A DNA stretch of 37,369 bases from Globomyces pollinis-pini (taxonomy: Eukaryota > Chytridiomycota > Chytridiomycetes > Rhizophydiales > Globomycetaceae). Location of the stretch: contig MU621262.1 of the NCBI GenBank assembly GCA_025399215.1, positions 1 to 37,369 on the forward strand, in the 5' to 3' direction. The notes under the pieces were generated by a model. That model had not been told where the DNA came from. It ran no database searches and saw only the letters and a program-made list of their open reading frames with translations. Every line of letters starts with the position of its first letter. Position 1 is the first letter of the stretch. The translations under genes were made by a program, and so were the position numbers. Of the stretch, positions 1 through 10,789 are shown one piece after another.

Positions 1-180
1 GAATGGTTTATCAAACAGCTAATGAGTGCCTGAATAAATATTATACAATTTGTCAATGATGTGGTTTTGAATTATGGGATTTGTTCGATTAATTGGTATT
101 AATAATCTTGGATTATTAGGTCAAAAGAGTGACAAATCCATAAAGATCCTAATATATTACATAATTCATAAGCTAAGCAA

Positions 181-1335
181 TTAAACGCGGGGCATTGGGA
201 TATTTTGAGGAGTGACAGAATGATCTTTGATAAAGGAGTACAGTTGATCATGAAAGAATTGAATCCATTCATCAGGGCACATTCCACAAAGAATACCAAG
301 TAGCCATATCCATCGTCCAACTCCACCAGAAACATAATCATACTTGCATTGATCAAAAGAATAGCTGGACTTATCAACCCCAGATTCAACTAAGACATCG
401 TAATAGTCTTGCAATAACCCCATTTCAACCTCTTTTCGTTCGCTAGGATACATGTGTGATATTAAGAACTGTGCACAATCTTGTGGTCCAGAACCAAACC
501 CGACAACTTCCCAATCTACAACCACTACAGTGTCATGATTGCGAGACCACATCACATTGGCCGGATGAAAATCTCCATGGATTCGTGTGAAAGGGTGGTT
601 AGGATCGTGAATTTGTGATTGATATTCATCCCAATCTATCTTCGCAAAACTTGCGTTCATACATTCAATCAAATATGGGTTCCATTTTACTTTTGAATGA
701 TACATTTTTGCCGAATAATCCTTCCATGCGGTCAATCCTGTTTCTTGATGCTTTAACCATTCTTGTTTTCCTTCATTCTTATACCATTCAACCCCTCGAA
801 GCCAATCAAAATTTAACATCTGCTTATTATTCCAATAAAGAGCGTGAAATTTTGCAATCTCTTTAAATGCTTGTGAAGAAATGCGATTAGTAAATACTTG
901 CCGATCTGGACCTTCTTCAATATCTATGAGGGACTTTAAATCTTTCCCCCAATTATGTGGACTGCAATTTCCAAAAAAATAACCTGATTGAATATGTGTT
1001 GCCGATAAATCATCCATCAATATCAACTTTTTACCAGTCTCTATATCCCCATATGAATATTTGATTTTAGGTAAAATTGACATCTGAATCTCCTTATATT
1101 GATTGTAAAAAAGCGCTTCTCGAGCAAGGCCAAGGTTGAGACTTTGTTGCAGATTATTGACAGATTTCAGAATATAGTAGTCTATATGGCCATCATGAGA
1201 AACTTTTAATCTTCGCATTTTGGATGACAATCCTCCAGTATCTGTGTAAGGTTCTAAGTTTGCTTTGTCAGCTTGTATTCCTGTATGATTAAACAACCAC
1301 TTTTCATCTTCAAAATTCATATCAGAGATCTGCAT
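181..1335 (-). CDS. APH/EcKinase-like small-molecule kinase
   Basis: This is a single-exon gene of 384 codons from the ATG at 1335. The frame is open up to an ATG at 1449, which would add 38 hydrophobic residues. I prefer 1335 because family members start just before the acidic segment seen here, but the longer start is possible. Visible motifs are HGDFHPAN, the Brenner catalytic loop (H-x-D-x4-N), followed by VVVVDWE, which supplies the metal-binding Asp. The downstream GSGPQDCAQFL segment is typical of aminoglycoside phosphotransferase, choline kinase-like and ecdysteroid kinase-like (DUF1679/EcKinase) proteins. The fold implies ATP-dependent phosphorylation of a small hydroxylated substrate, which the sequence does not identify. 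The gene is divergent from EFHC1, with about 220 bp between starts. It has no intron, unlike most neighbours. Confidence 0.8.
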   Translation of the reverse strand: MQISDMNFEDEKWLFNHTGIQADKANLEPYTDTGGLSSKMRRLKVSHDGHIDYYILKSVNNLQQSLNLGLAREALFYNQYKEIQMSILPKIKYSYGDIETGKKLILMDDLSATHIQSGYFFGNCSPHNWGKDLKSLIDIEEGPDRQVFTNRISSQAFKEIAKFHALYWNNKQMLNFDWLRGVEWYKNEGKQEWLKHQETGLTAWKDYSAKMYHSKVKWNPYLIECMNASFAKIDWDEYQSQIHDPNHPFTRIHGDFHPANVMWSRNHDTVVVVDWEVVGFGSGPQDCAQFLISHMYPSERKEVEMGLLQDYYDVLVESGVDKSSYSFDQCKYDYVSGGVGRWIWLLGILCGMCPDEWIQFFHDQLYSFIKDHSVTPQNIPMPRV

Positions 1336-1553
1336 GGTTATTAATTGAACAAAAAAATTGAACTCTTTTTTCAGCAAGTTAATTGCTAATGTGATTATGA
1401 AAGATGTAATGCATATATATATATAATCAAGTGGACGATATATCTTCAAGACCTGCTGCTCACTAAGAATAACGCGACAATGGATGACATCACCACTATC
1501 AATTCATTGTCTAAATCTTAAAACTCACTCCACTTCTCTAAAATTCAATTTAA

Positions 1554-3675
1554 ATGTCGGGTCCAAGACAAGAATTCCCATTTCTACCAGGCAATTCGTT
1601 TGCAGACGTGAATGTACATCTTTCATATTAAACATTAGAAAACTGATTATCGTAAACCACATTCGTTAGGCTTCATCAATGGGTATTCTGTACAGCCAAA
1701 ACCACAACTAGGAATTGGATTGGAAAAGCTTAACATTGAAGCGGATACATCAGAAGAAGAACTGTTAAAAGCAGTAGGAATCAATAATGACTTATTATAC
1801 GGAAACAAACGCTACTTTACTAAAGCGAAAGCGAATGGGTTTGTTCCCGCACATGTTGTATTTGATAAAGTGGTACGCCAGTGTATTATAATGGATATTT
1901 TAGGTTTTACGCTTTGATGGCTATTTTAAACAGACTGTACACGAATCGGAAGAACAGTTCCATCTACGACGAGTACGGATTTTATTCTTTTTGGAAGATG
2001 ATTCGATTGCAGTTATTGAACCACCAGTGGAAAATTCAGGAATTCCTCAAGGAATTTTGATTAAAAGACAAAAATTGCCTAAATCTACTACTGCATTTTA
2101 TAAAGCCTCCGATTTCAATCTTGGTAAGTAATTATCTGCTGCAGCTGATAACTCTCAACCGCTTTTTAAACCGTTTTAACGTTGCTAATCTCCGTAGGGG
2201 TCAACATTACTTTCTATGGGAAAACATTTCGTATTGTATCATGTGATGAATTTACCAAAGTTTGTCATGATTTAGTAACAATCTAGAAATACATGGAAAA
2301 CACAGAAGGAGTCAAGCTGAACGCGCCTGAGGACATGCCAGTGGATTCATATCAAATGTCAAGAATTAGAACTCCTCGAATGAGTACTATTGCACCTGAA
2401 CGGCGTGATAAGCTAAAGCGTTTTTTGGAAAAAGATCGAAATGTAAGGCATTGAATATTGCTGATTTCACAAAGGTTTTGAGATTCTATTGTGTTTGGGA
2501 TGATCGTCAGTCAATGTTCGGAGAGCTACGTGAGTTTGTGCTGCATTATCACTTGGTGGATGATTCCATTGAAGTTCGTGAAGTTCAGAAACCGAATAAT
2601 GGGCGTGATCCTTTCCCAATATTGCTTAGACGGCAATCTCTACCAAAAGTTTTTAAAGAGCTTTCTGATGTGCATGACAGTGAAAAGTACACTTGGAAAG
2701 ATTTAAAGATTGGCTCATGTATTAATGTACTTGGTAGACCATTCTTATTGTATATATTTGCCTTTCTAAATTATAGACGTGATTGTGATGCACATACTCG
2801 ACAATTCTATGCAGACATGACTGAGCAAGGCGTCGAAGGAGTCCCACAACAGTCAGATACTGCAATTCCATTTGATAATGAAGGACCACCTAAACCAGAG
2901 CAGATTTTGCCACCATATAATGGATTTGGTACAGTTGAAGATTCTTTAGGATCAGTGAAGTATTTGGTGTTAAAGCCACCAAAGAAAGACTTTATTAAAA
3001 TGTTGGAAAATGAACACAAGATCTTGAGATTTGTTGCTAGAATGGTATATATACCAAGAATCTTATGATTAGGAATCCAAACACAAAGAAGATCAAGATC
3101 GACGATTTGTTATCAGTTATCGATTAGCTGATGATATGATGACAATCTATGAACCTCCACAAAGGTATGTCCTATCATTTGGTTACTAACCATTGTGTAG
3201 AAATGCAGGAATTCTGGGAGGAAAGTTTATGGAACGAACTAGAGTTTTGAAACCTGGCTCCTCTCTGTCAGATTTATCTGGGCCGAGTTATTACGACTGT
3301 ACCGATTTATACTTGGGTGTAAAAATCCAGGTGTTAAGTCATACTTTTATATTGATAGACGCTGATGAATACGTGTTTAATTACATGGAAGCAGCAGGTG
3401 ATCGGTTCAAGTATAGTGCAGTTGATGCAACCATTTCAAGAATAAGTAAATTGCTCAAGTCATTAAGTCCTGAACAAAAACTGTCACTAAAGAAAACTTT
3501 GGAGGCATTAGATACAAACAAAACAGGAACGATCGAAAGGAATGCATTAGTAGGAATTGCTAAAAACCTTTTCCCTGGAATTCTCAATGAACATGAGATT
3601 GTTACCTTTTCCCGAAGATTTGAAAGCGTTGTTCGAAAGCCTAGTTATGTTGGTATTATTAACGCTTGTGAATAA
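1554..3675 (+). CDS. EFHC1: EFHC1-like ciliary protein with three DM10 domains
   Basis: Nine exons: 1554-1613, 1639-1872, 1904-2123, 2198-2259, 2287-2442, 2475-2749, 2777-3044, 3073-3164 and 3201-3675. They encode 613 aa (human EFHC1 is 640 aa). Introns are 25, 31, 74, 27, 32, 27, 28 and 36 nt. The N-terminus carries FPFLPGNSF, the family signature. DM10 domains lie at about residues 60-170 (LEDDSIAVIEPPVENSGIPQG), 215-320 (FYCVWDDRQSMFGELREF, NNGRDPFP) and 385-480. A degenerate EF-hand-like segment (LDTNKTGTIE) lies near the C-terminus. In the family this protein sits in the lumen of axonemal doublet microtubules. The first intron is proven by the protein: removing 25 nt joins NSFADVN to the expected SLGFINGY segment. 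The 27-nt intron at 2750-2776 has no in-frame stop and could be read through. Confidence 0.93.
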
Positions 3676-3879
3676 AATTACGCTTGACTTGTTTTATTAC
3701 TAATCAAGTGGTAGCATTTTTGAGGTTTAACGAACTCATACGCGACATACACATATAATGAAATCCAATTTTTGTTTTACATACACCATTGACATTCAAA
3801 TTAAGTTAGATGATATCTGTCAAACGAATTAGTCTCGAGTAAAGAAAGTCTTGAGAATTTGAAATTCTTTACCTTTTTT

Positions 3880-6383
3880 ATGAGTGTTCAATATATTAAT
3901 GCTGTACGGAAAGCAGTGGAAAATGATGATCAAACACTATTAAATCAAAATGCGACAGATATCAATTTATATTCTATAGATTTCTTGGATTTTGCGTTAA
4001 AGCAGTTTAATCAAGGATTAGATGATTTGAAGGTAATGAAATGTGCAAATGAATTTATTGATCTAGTTTGAGCTGGAAGAGCAAGCAAATTCATCAGAAT
4101 TTGATAGCTTTAAATTGGATGCTGATAGCACTTACTCCAACACTGTCAACTTACAGAAAACATTTGATGCACTTCAGGATAAAACAAATCAAATTGTATT
4201 CAATTTGCATAACAAATAGAATTCTCTTATGATTGAGTCGAGATTGATATCAGCAGAAGAGCATGTGTTAGAGAAATCAATACTGACTTCAAAAACAAAG
4301 TTATCAGAACTGCAATATCTGAACAAAGTATATAAACATGTATATCTGATAATAATATAGTTGGATTTAGTGTGTTCTGCATTCCAAAGCCACCTACATG
4401 CATTGGATTTTCCAAACGCTAGTGATGACTGTATACAATTTGTATCAACCATAGTCAATTTACCTTTTAGGAATCGTTAATTCATTCGGTTAATCAAAAG
4501 ATTGAGCCATCTCTGTTCATATCCTTACAGGTTGAAATTTTCAGTTATTCATATTTGTTAGAAACAGGGAGTGGAGCTAAAATCAGTACTTTCCAATAGT
4601 CTGCATCAATTGATAGAAAATTGTTTGGGTGTGTCTGTGGATAACTTGCTATATATAATTCAACTACCCAGAGCGATTGATTCCAAAGTTATAAAGAGTT
4701 ATCTACCTGCAACTGCACCATACATACAATCAAAAGATGTTTTTCTAGCGGCTAGGAAAATTTCTCTTGAAACCGATTATTTATCAAGATTCGCTAATTT
4801 GCTTTTAAAAGATGTGATAGTACCAATATCAAAGGCAAAGTCACTGTCGATGATAATTGAAGAGGGATTCATAGAAGTAAGGCATGATAGCTATGATTCT
4901 GACAGTGTTAATCCGATCGACTGTTTGACATGCATTTTCAAAATAATATCTGCATATATCCATTCATCTATTTGTGATACAACTGCCATGGACACTTTAT
5001 CTGCTTTAATATGGGATCCCATGTGCAAGTCCATCATTGAGAATATACTGGAACCAAATCTACCGAAAGAATTAGATGACATTGAACCATTTCAGCAACA
5101 ATTTGCTGCAATGTGTGCAAGTTTTGAGGCTGATATGACTTTAATTGGTAATACATGGAGTGGTATTAATTGTTTAGGATTATGTAGAGGAGAAGAGTCT
5201 GGTTTACAAAACTACATTTCCAGTGCGTATAATATTTTATCAGAGAAAAAAGTTCGAAATCACATTTCAAACGCCAAAGATATAATTTCAAGTAACTCCT
5301 ATGATACAATTGTTTTAAGAAATGAGAGACATAATGGTAAACCATAGGCTTACTAATTATAGATATCAAAGATAATATTCACTTGGAGTTTCCTTCATGT
5401 ACAATTCATGAGTCAATTCAACGCTTAAGCAGTCTAATTGAAGATATATCAGTTGAATTATACCAATCAAATGAATTGATGTATATTTTTCTATCACTTA
5501 AATATAGGATTCCGAAATTGATTCAAACCATTCGAAATATTTTGGATTTATATCGTGCCAAAATAATGTCAAATCTTTATTCAGCTAACATTGGCCAATT
5601 ACCGCCCCAGATTTTGATGATTTTCCATAATGATTGTATGTATATTGGCCATCGTTGCAGAACATGGCTCTTAGATTTTAAAATTCAAAGGGAGAGTAGA
5701 GCAAATACAATTATTGATTTAGCGGTACATTTTCAGTCTTTGGCCAACAAGATCTTTCATATTGCAATTGTAATACTTTTGTTCTAATTGTAGGACCAAC
5801 AAAAACGAATACTGTTGGATATAATAGAACAAGCTGATGGATTTGATGTAGAGAAGCAGGAAAGATACGAACAGGTGAAAAAGACTTTCAGTCAGATCAA
5901 TTATCAAATGAGACATTTACATTCTGTTTGGATGGTAATATTTTTTGGTTCATGTACAGGAAGTTCTACCAACTCATATGTGCTTTATAGCATTAGGGCG
6001 TCTTGTTGAAGTCATAGTTGTTCAAGTAATTGAAGAAATCAATAAGCTTGACGATATTTCTGAAGAAGAGTCAAAGAGATTGAATGAAATCCTATCTTTA
6101 GATACCATTGGAACACTATTTATCTCTAATGATTCATTTTCAATGATGACACATTACTCTGGACCGTTTTGTCAAAAGTATAAAACTTTGATTGAACTTT
6201 TAAATTGGAGTGAGTGAAATTTTGTTGATACTTTTAGGTTTCTCTAGTATTATGGAACACTTTCGGATTGGAGCATTAACAGATTTCTCAATTGATGAGC
6301 TGATACATTTAATCAATGCACTGTTTAGTGACACGCCTCTACGAGAAAAGAATATTAAAGAACTGGGACATGATCAATACTAG
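3880..6383 (+). CDS. ZW10: ZW10 (RZZ kinetochore / NRZ-Dsl1 tether subunit)
   Basis: Ten exons: 3880-4032, 4067-4195, 4220-4327, 4361-4441, 4471-4530, 4562-5336, 5363-5769, 5794-5934, 5960-6209 and 6238-6383, encoding 749 aa (human ZW10 is 779 aa). Introns are 34, 24, 33, 29, 31, 26, 24, 25 and 28 nt. The N-terminal third is weakly conserved and predicted helical. The C-terminal half is diagnostic: FHNDCMYIGHR matches the ZW10 HNNCMYIAHH segment, VLPTHMCFIALG matches the block after the tether helices, and the end around GALTDFSIDELIHLINALF matches the family C-terminus. ZW10 acts in ER-Golgi vesicle tethering and, in many lineages, the spindle checkpoint. Start choice: 3880 is the first ATG in frame. 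Two introns join codons of conserved segments exactly (after 5336 and after 6209). Confidence 0.88.
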
Positions 6384-6466
6384 TTGAAATTGAATATATA
6401 CTTGACGTTTGGATATATTTTAAATCATTTAATTTTATTAACCTATATGTCAACTTTGACAAATTA

Positions 6467-9222
6467 TTAAGCAATGTTTTCCTTATTTTGCAATTTAGGA
6501 AATACATCATTGATAGATCGCGTTTTACCACCCTTCATGGTTCTCTGATTGGCTTCAATCACGGATAGAGGACTTGATTGGGTTTTAGTTAAACGTTGCT
6601 GGAGACCAAAGACAATCTCGCTGAGAGTACGCTTTCGAGACGATAGAACGTTTTCCTTTATAGATGACTTGAAGAAAGGTAACCTTGGACTACAGCGTAA
6701 ATTTCTCACCAATAAGTGACTAGGACGTTCTGTGTGTCCATTCACTAGCATTTGGGCACTTTTGAATGGATTTAAACAACCTAGTCTAATACTTCCGAGT
6801 TTTGAAATTGTGGTAGTGACTTCTGGTTCCAAATCTTCATTATCTAGCTTTTCATGCAAAAGATCAACCACCTGTGTAATGGACTTTCTGGCCTTTGGCA
6901 AGACTACCTTTGGCTCTCCAACGTTCGGAACTTCCAATACGAGTCTCACATTTCGTGCCAGTAAACGACCGTGTTCACGCTTCAAGCGAGCAGACTTAAC
7001 AATATATCTTGAAGTCATCAAAGTTGGCATTTCACCTAATCGCCAGTAGTAGGCTCCAGCTTTCGATTCATCATCTTCTTCCTCATGTAACTTTACAGAC
7101 GGCTTTCTACTACTTAACAGTGCTTTCAATGGTTTCAATTTTGTTTTTCGTTCTAAAACTAAATGAAGGGTTTGTCACTTACCATCACGGTCATCCTTTT
7201 TATTCAAGCCAATATATCCACGACAGTTTTCAGCCTGACAAAGGCATTTTTGAAGTGGTCCAAATGACTCGAAACGATAGTCATAAGTGACTTCAGTTCC
7301 AGGTTCTATATCAGTAGTTGCAAACAGCCCAATTCGAAATTCCCCACCAACCGTCCTACCAGAATTAAAAATACATTAAGCAACCATTTTTCAATATGGC
7401 AATTTGGAGCGCAACTATGATTTGCAAACCGTGCAATCGTACCGCGTTTATATCCATCGATTACTTCGTTTGAAGAATAATTTAAAAAATAATGATTCAT
7501 TGCATTGGAGTATTCATTATTCATTCTATCAATCGATGTGGAAGTATTAATAACTTCACCTCGGTACTCAATGATAAATGACCCTTTGGCAATCTTTGAC
7601 GTCGCCTCTAGCCCAAATCCTCGTCCAGAACACTTCAGTTAAATACAGAGGAATATTACTTTTGCCACTTTAATAGGAGGTTCAGGTGGAGATTCAAAGT
7701 GTTTGTTTGAACATCGATCACCCATAGGGCACTCTAGTGGGCATTCGATATACATGCACCTAAATGCTAAGTGACTCAACACATTACCGATTTAAACATT
7801 GCTCGCCACACGCTGGAGACCCATCTTCTGGCAATTCACAATAGCAGAGAGGCATTTCAGCTGCAGTTCTTGGCTTACGATCCACAAATATATCTAATGG
7901 TTAGAATTGGAATGCATACTTTTGGAGATATTCACAAATTGACTGGGGGTACTCACATCATGCTTTCGACGAATCTTGAATTAATATTGATAAAATTACC
8001 CCACCGACTCCCCCACTAAGCTCAACTAGTAATTTGAGATCCATAGGAATATCAAAATCTTTCTGTTTATTCAATATCAATTCTCCTTCATTGATAGGCA
8101 TGGGAAATGAAAATCCAGCATCAGTATAGTATGCTGAAGTTCTGGAACTGCAGTCGGACATACAGTACAAACCCTGATTCAAATATTTTTTTTTCTAAAA
8201 ATGATTAGGATAAAATGATAAAACCTTGTATAGCTTTTTCAGTTGACCATCCCACACACCAGCATATTGAGCAGCTTTATGTCCCCAATTTATCAGAGAA
8301 GGCTGCTTAATTTCAGAAGCAGCACTCAACGTAGCTGAAGAACTAACATCGTCTTGCATTCTAAAGTTTCAATAAACCACAACTATATTCAATACCTTGC
8401 TTCAAGTGGCTCTGGAGCACCTACTGATTCAAATTCAAAACTTTTAATAGATTGAGCAATGTAATTATCTATTTGACCAGCCCAACCAATAATATCTTCT
8501 AATGGACCTCCAGTTGCAGCACCAACTAATGTTCGCAGTGAATATTCCATCCATATCCCCGACAAATGCGCACCATTATCATTATTATTACAAAATATCA
8601 CAGGACAAGGTGAATTGAAAAAATCAGATATTTGCCGAAGATTGTTGTAGTCGTCCAATTGATTAATAGAACAAGTGTATTTTTCTGTGAGAGTGGGATC
8701 TGGACCTTTAATAGGTTTCCCAGTAAGAACGACATTGGATACTATATTTTTGTACCTGCGTTTAACAGCTTCCGATGCCAAAGAAGGGTGGAATATATCA
8801 GATACTCCATTAATTTTAGTATCAGGCACTCTAATGTGCCTTTTTGCAGATCGCTCGTTCTCATTTACTGGCTTATCAATATTTTGAATAGTCCTTTTAA
8901 GTCTATTGATTCGTGTACTTCTAGGTCTATTTTGCTGCTTCTGTTGATTCGATGTAACCTTTCTAGACTTGCTAGTTCCTTCATCTTCACCTTTTTCTTG
9001 CATATCTTCATCAGAACTACAAAAAGTAAAGTCGCCAGGAATATCATCTGAGAGAGAGTCATCATCGAAAATCTCGGCAACAATATCGTTTGTGGAAATT
9101 CTTCTGCTCTTATTTGAACCTAAAGGATTAATCCTGAGTATTAAAATGCCTAATTCATATTCCATAGAGTCGGTTTGCTCAGCATCTCTGAATTTTTTGA
9201 TCTCACTACTGGTGTGTCCCAT
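6467..9222 (-). CDS. ASH1/SET2-like histone lysine methyltransferase (AWS-SET-postSET)
   Basis: Nine exons on the minus strand: 9222-8396, 8360-8225, 8194-8000, 7974-7920, 7893-7788, 7759-7660, 7632-7385, 7355-7183 and 7152-6467, encoding 841 aa. Introns are 35, 30, 25, 26, 28, 27, 29 and 30 nt. A charged, Ser-rich N-terminal region of about 300 residues precedes a Cys-rich AWS domain (about 415-465; C-x-C, CGEQCLNR, ECPLECPMGDRC). The SET domain (about 475-595) has GRGFGLEA, FIIEYRGEV, ARFANHSCAPNC and TEVTYDY. The post-SET is CLCQAENCRGYIG. The AWS-SET-postSET order is that of the H3K36 group. FIIEYRGEV and VIDGYKRG look closer to ASH1 than to SET2, but I cannot settle it. No PHD, PWWP or BAH domain is evident. 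The 29-nt intron at 7356-7384 splits the conserved Trp codon of EKW|TVGGEFRIG. Confidence 0.88.
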
Positions 9223-9388
9223 ATCAAAGAAAAGGTATAGTAAAGTCGGACAAAATGAAAATGAAAATGATTAAATGACGACGGAGATGTAGAAAAGAGA
9301 GTTTGTAAATTTTATATGTGCAGTTAATGTAGATCTGCTTAACTATGATTACAATTGGTATTTTCTTGTTTATTGGAATCTACTAACT

Positions 9389-10642
9389 TTAGTTATTCTG
9401 TAATGCATTCGCAACCCATTCAATCATGTCTACTTCAACATCTTCATTGTTTTTTATCCATCTACTCTGCAGAAGCATTTCGTATGTGGGCCTAATCGTT
9501 GGATCTTTAACCAAACTGACGTGTTAAAATATAATTTCGTACCACAACGCTATGAAATTTTGGGCATCGCTGGTAAACGCTTCTGGTAAAGTTGGAGCCG
9601 GTCCTGCTACTACAGCATTCAATTGCGCAAATACGGAATCATTCTGGAACTCTTTGAAAGGATAATAGCCTAACGCCATTTCAACTATACTTAAACCAAG
9701 ACTCCATATATCTGCCCGCCAGCTATATGCAAATGATGAGTGTGTAATTCTCTCTGGCTAACAAATGTTACATAATCAATTATTACCGCCATATAGGGTT
9801 GGCATCCAACATTTGTTTTAGCCATAGATTGAACTACATGTATTTAGAGAACTGGTAAAATACCCAACTGACCACTGACACCAAAATCACATATTTTGAT
9901 CTGTCCTTGAGTATTGGCAAGAACGTTAGTTGGCTTCACATCTAATATCAGTTATCAGAAATACCTCTATGAATAACATTCAGTGTTGCTTTTAAGTAGG
10001 ATAATCCATCGAGCATCTAAAATGAGAGGAACATTTTACTGAACGTGTAATTTTGGCCAAAATTGGTTCTGGTATTCCACCTTTATATAGTTTATCTAAA
10101 GAACCACCATCCATGTACTCAATTGACATATATACACAGTTTTCTAAAACAAACGCTCCATAAAAGTCAATAATCTGTGGATGGCATGATTTATGGAGTA
10201 CTTCTAATTCCATGATAATGTGATTTAATTTGTTTTGATCCAACTCAAGTCTAATTTCTTTCAGGGCCATCAGTACATTTGTTGGTTTATGTACTACTTT
10301 CTGAACCACTCCAAATTGACCTTTACAAGAATTTCAATGCCTTATAATTATACCTTGATAATGATTAATAAAATAGTTCAAAATACCTCGTCCCAGCATT
10401 GACAGGGTGGTAAAGTCTTCCAATTTCACATCATAGTTGGTTCCATTCTCAAATTTAATTCCTTCCTTATCCAAAGACCTAACTATTTAGCGTTTATGAA
10501 GCTATTACGCTTTCCCTTCAAAATTCAAGTTCCCAGTTGAGCAATTTACAATTTTGGAGAACGTTGCGAATGGAGTTTTGGCAGCATCAACCACTTGCTG
10601 CAACGGCTGAGGCCTTTTAAAATTGAACTTGATTTTTTGCAT
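9389..10642 (-). CDS. MAP kinase kinase, Pbs2/Wis1/MKK3/6 type
   Basis: Eight exons: 10642-10509, 10478-10387, 10320-10040, 10016-9965, 9941-9864, 9833-9787, 9757-9543 and 9515-9389, encoding 341 aa. Introns are 30, 66, 23, 23, 30, 29 and 27 nt. Kinase landmarks in order: Gly loop LGRGQFGVV (about residue 73), Lys in [16 protein letters not shown] (split by a 23-nt intron inside the Asp codon), DFGVSGQ, activation segment [18 protein letters not shown], then [18 protein letters not shown]-x-A-K-T plus GCQPYMAPERI is characteristic of the p38/Hog1-pathway MAPKKs rather than the ERK- or cell-wall-pathway enzymes. Expected substrate: a Hog1/p38-like MAPK in stress signalling. The long N-terminal extension of yeast Pbs2 is absent, so its length resembles animal MKK3/6. 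The 66-nt intron is unusual (see the separate entry). Confidence 0.9.
10321..10386 (-). other. Double-length intron made of two 33-nt GT-AG units
   Basis: This MAPKK intron is 66 nt. Read on the minus strand, it splits exactly in half into two complete GT...AG units of 33 nt (10386-10354 and 10353-10321). Their junction reads AAG|GTAT, with no exon between. Each half has the length and end sequences of a normal intron here. The DNA could be removed as one 66-nt intron or stepwise through a zero-length exon (recursive splice site). The flanking exons encode the glycine-rich loop, so removal is required. Confidence 0.75.
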
Positions 10643-10789
10643 ATCAATTGAATTCCGTAGTTATGGGATTGTATGATTAGATACAAAATTGAAAGGAATT
10701 ATCTTGCCTCAATTAAAACAAAACTCAACCAGACCACAAAACGAACAAAGAACGGAATTTACTTTATTATCATTATCCATATTGTCTAG

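Noticed and set aside
1..33. Open frame at the left edge reading EWFIKQLMSA then TGA
   Set aside because: It could be the 3' end of a plus-strand gene, but ten codons with no recognisable match are too little to call.
1336..1449. 38-residue hydrophobic N-terminal extension of the APH/EcKinase-like protein
   Set aside because: It is in frame but unlike the family N-terminus and would run into the divergent EFHC1 promoter region. I treat it as upstream sequence, with some doubt.
2124..2197. The 74-nt EFHC1 intron as two small introns around a microexon
   Set aside because: The only plausible split gives a 28-nt exon in the wrong phase. The simple removal joins LG to VNITFYGK exactly as in the family.
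7356..7384. A 26-nt GC-AG intron or a 19-nt GT-AG intron in the SET domain
   Set aside because: The GC-AG reading adds an extra Leu after the conserved Lys-Trp, and the 19-nt reading shifts frame. The 29-nt GT-AG intron splits the Trp codon and gives the exact SET spacing.
8632..9051. 139-codon plus-strand ORF opposite the SET gene
   Set aside because: It is antisense to exon 1 of the methyltransferase, with low-complexity Ile/Leu/Arg composition and no recognisable domain.
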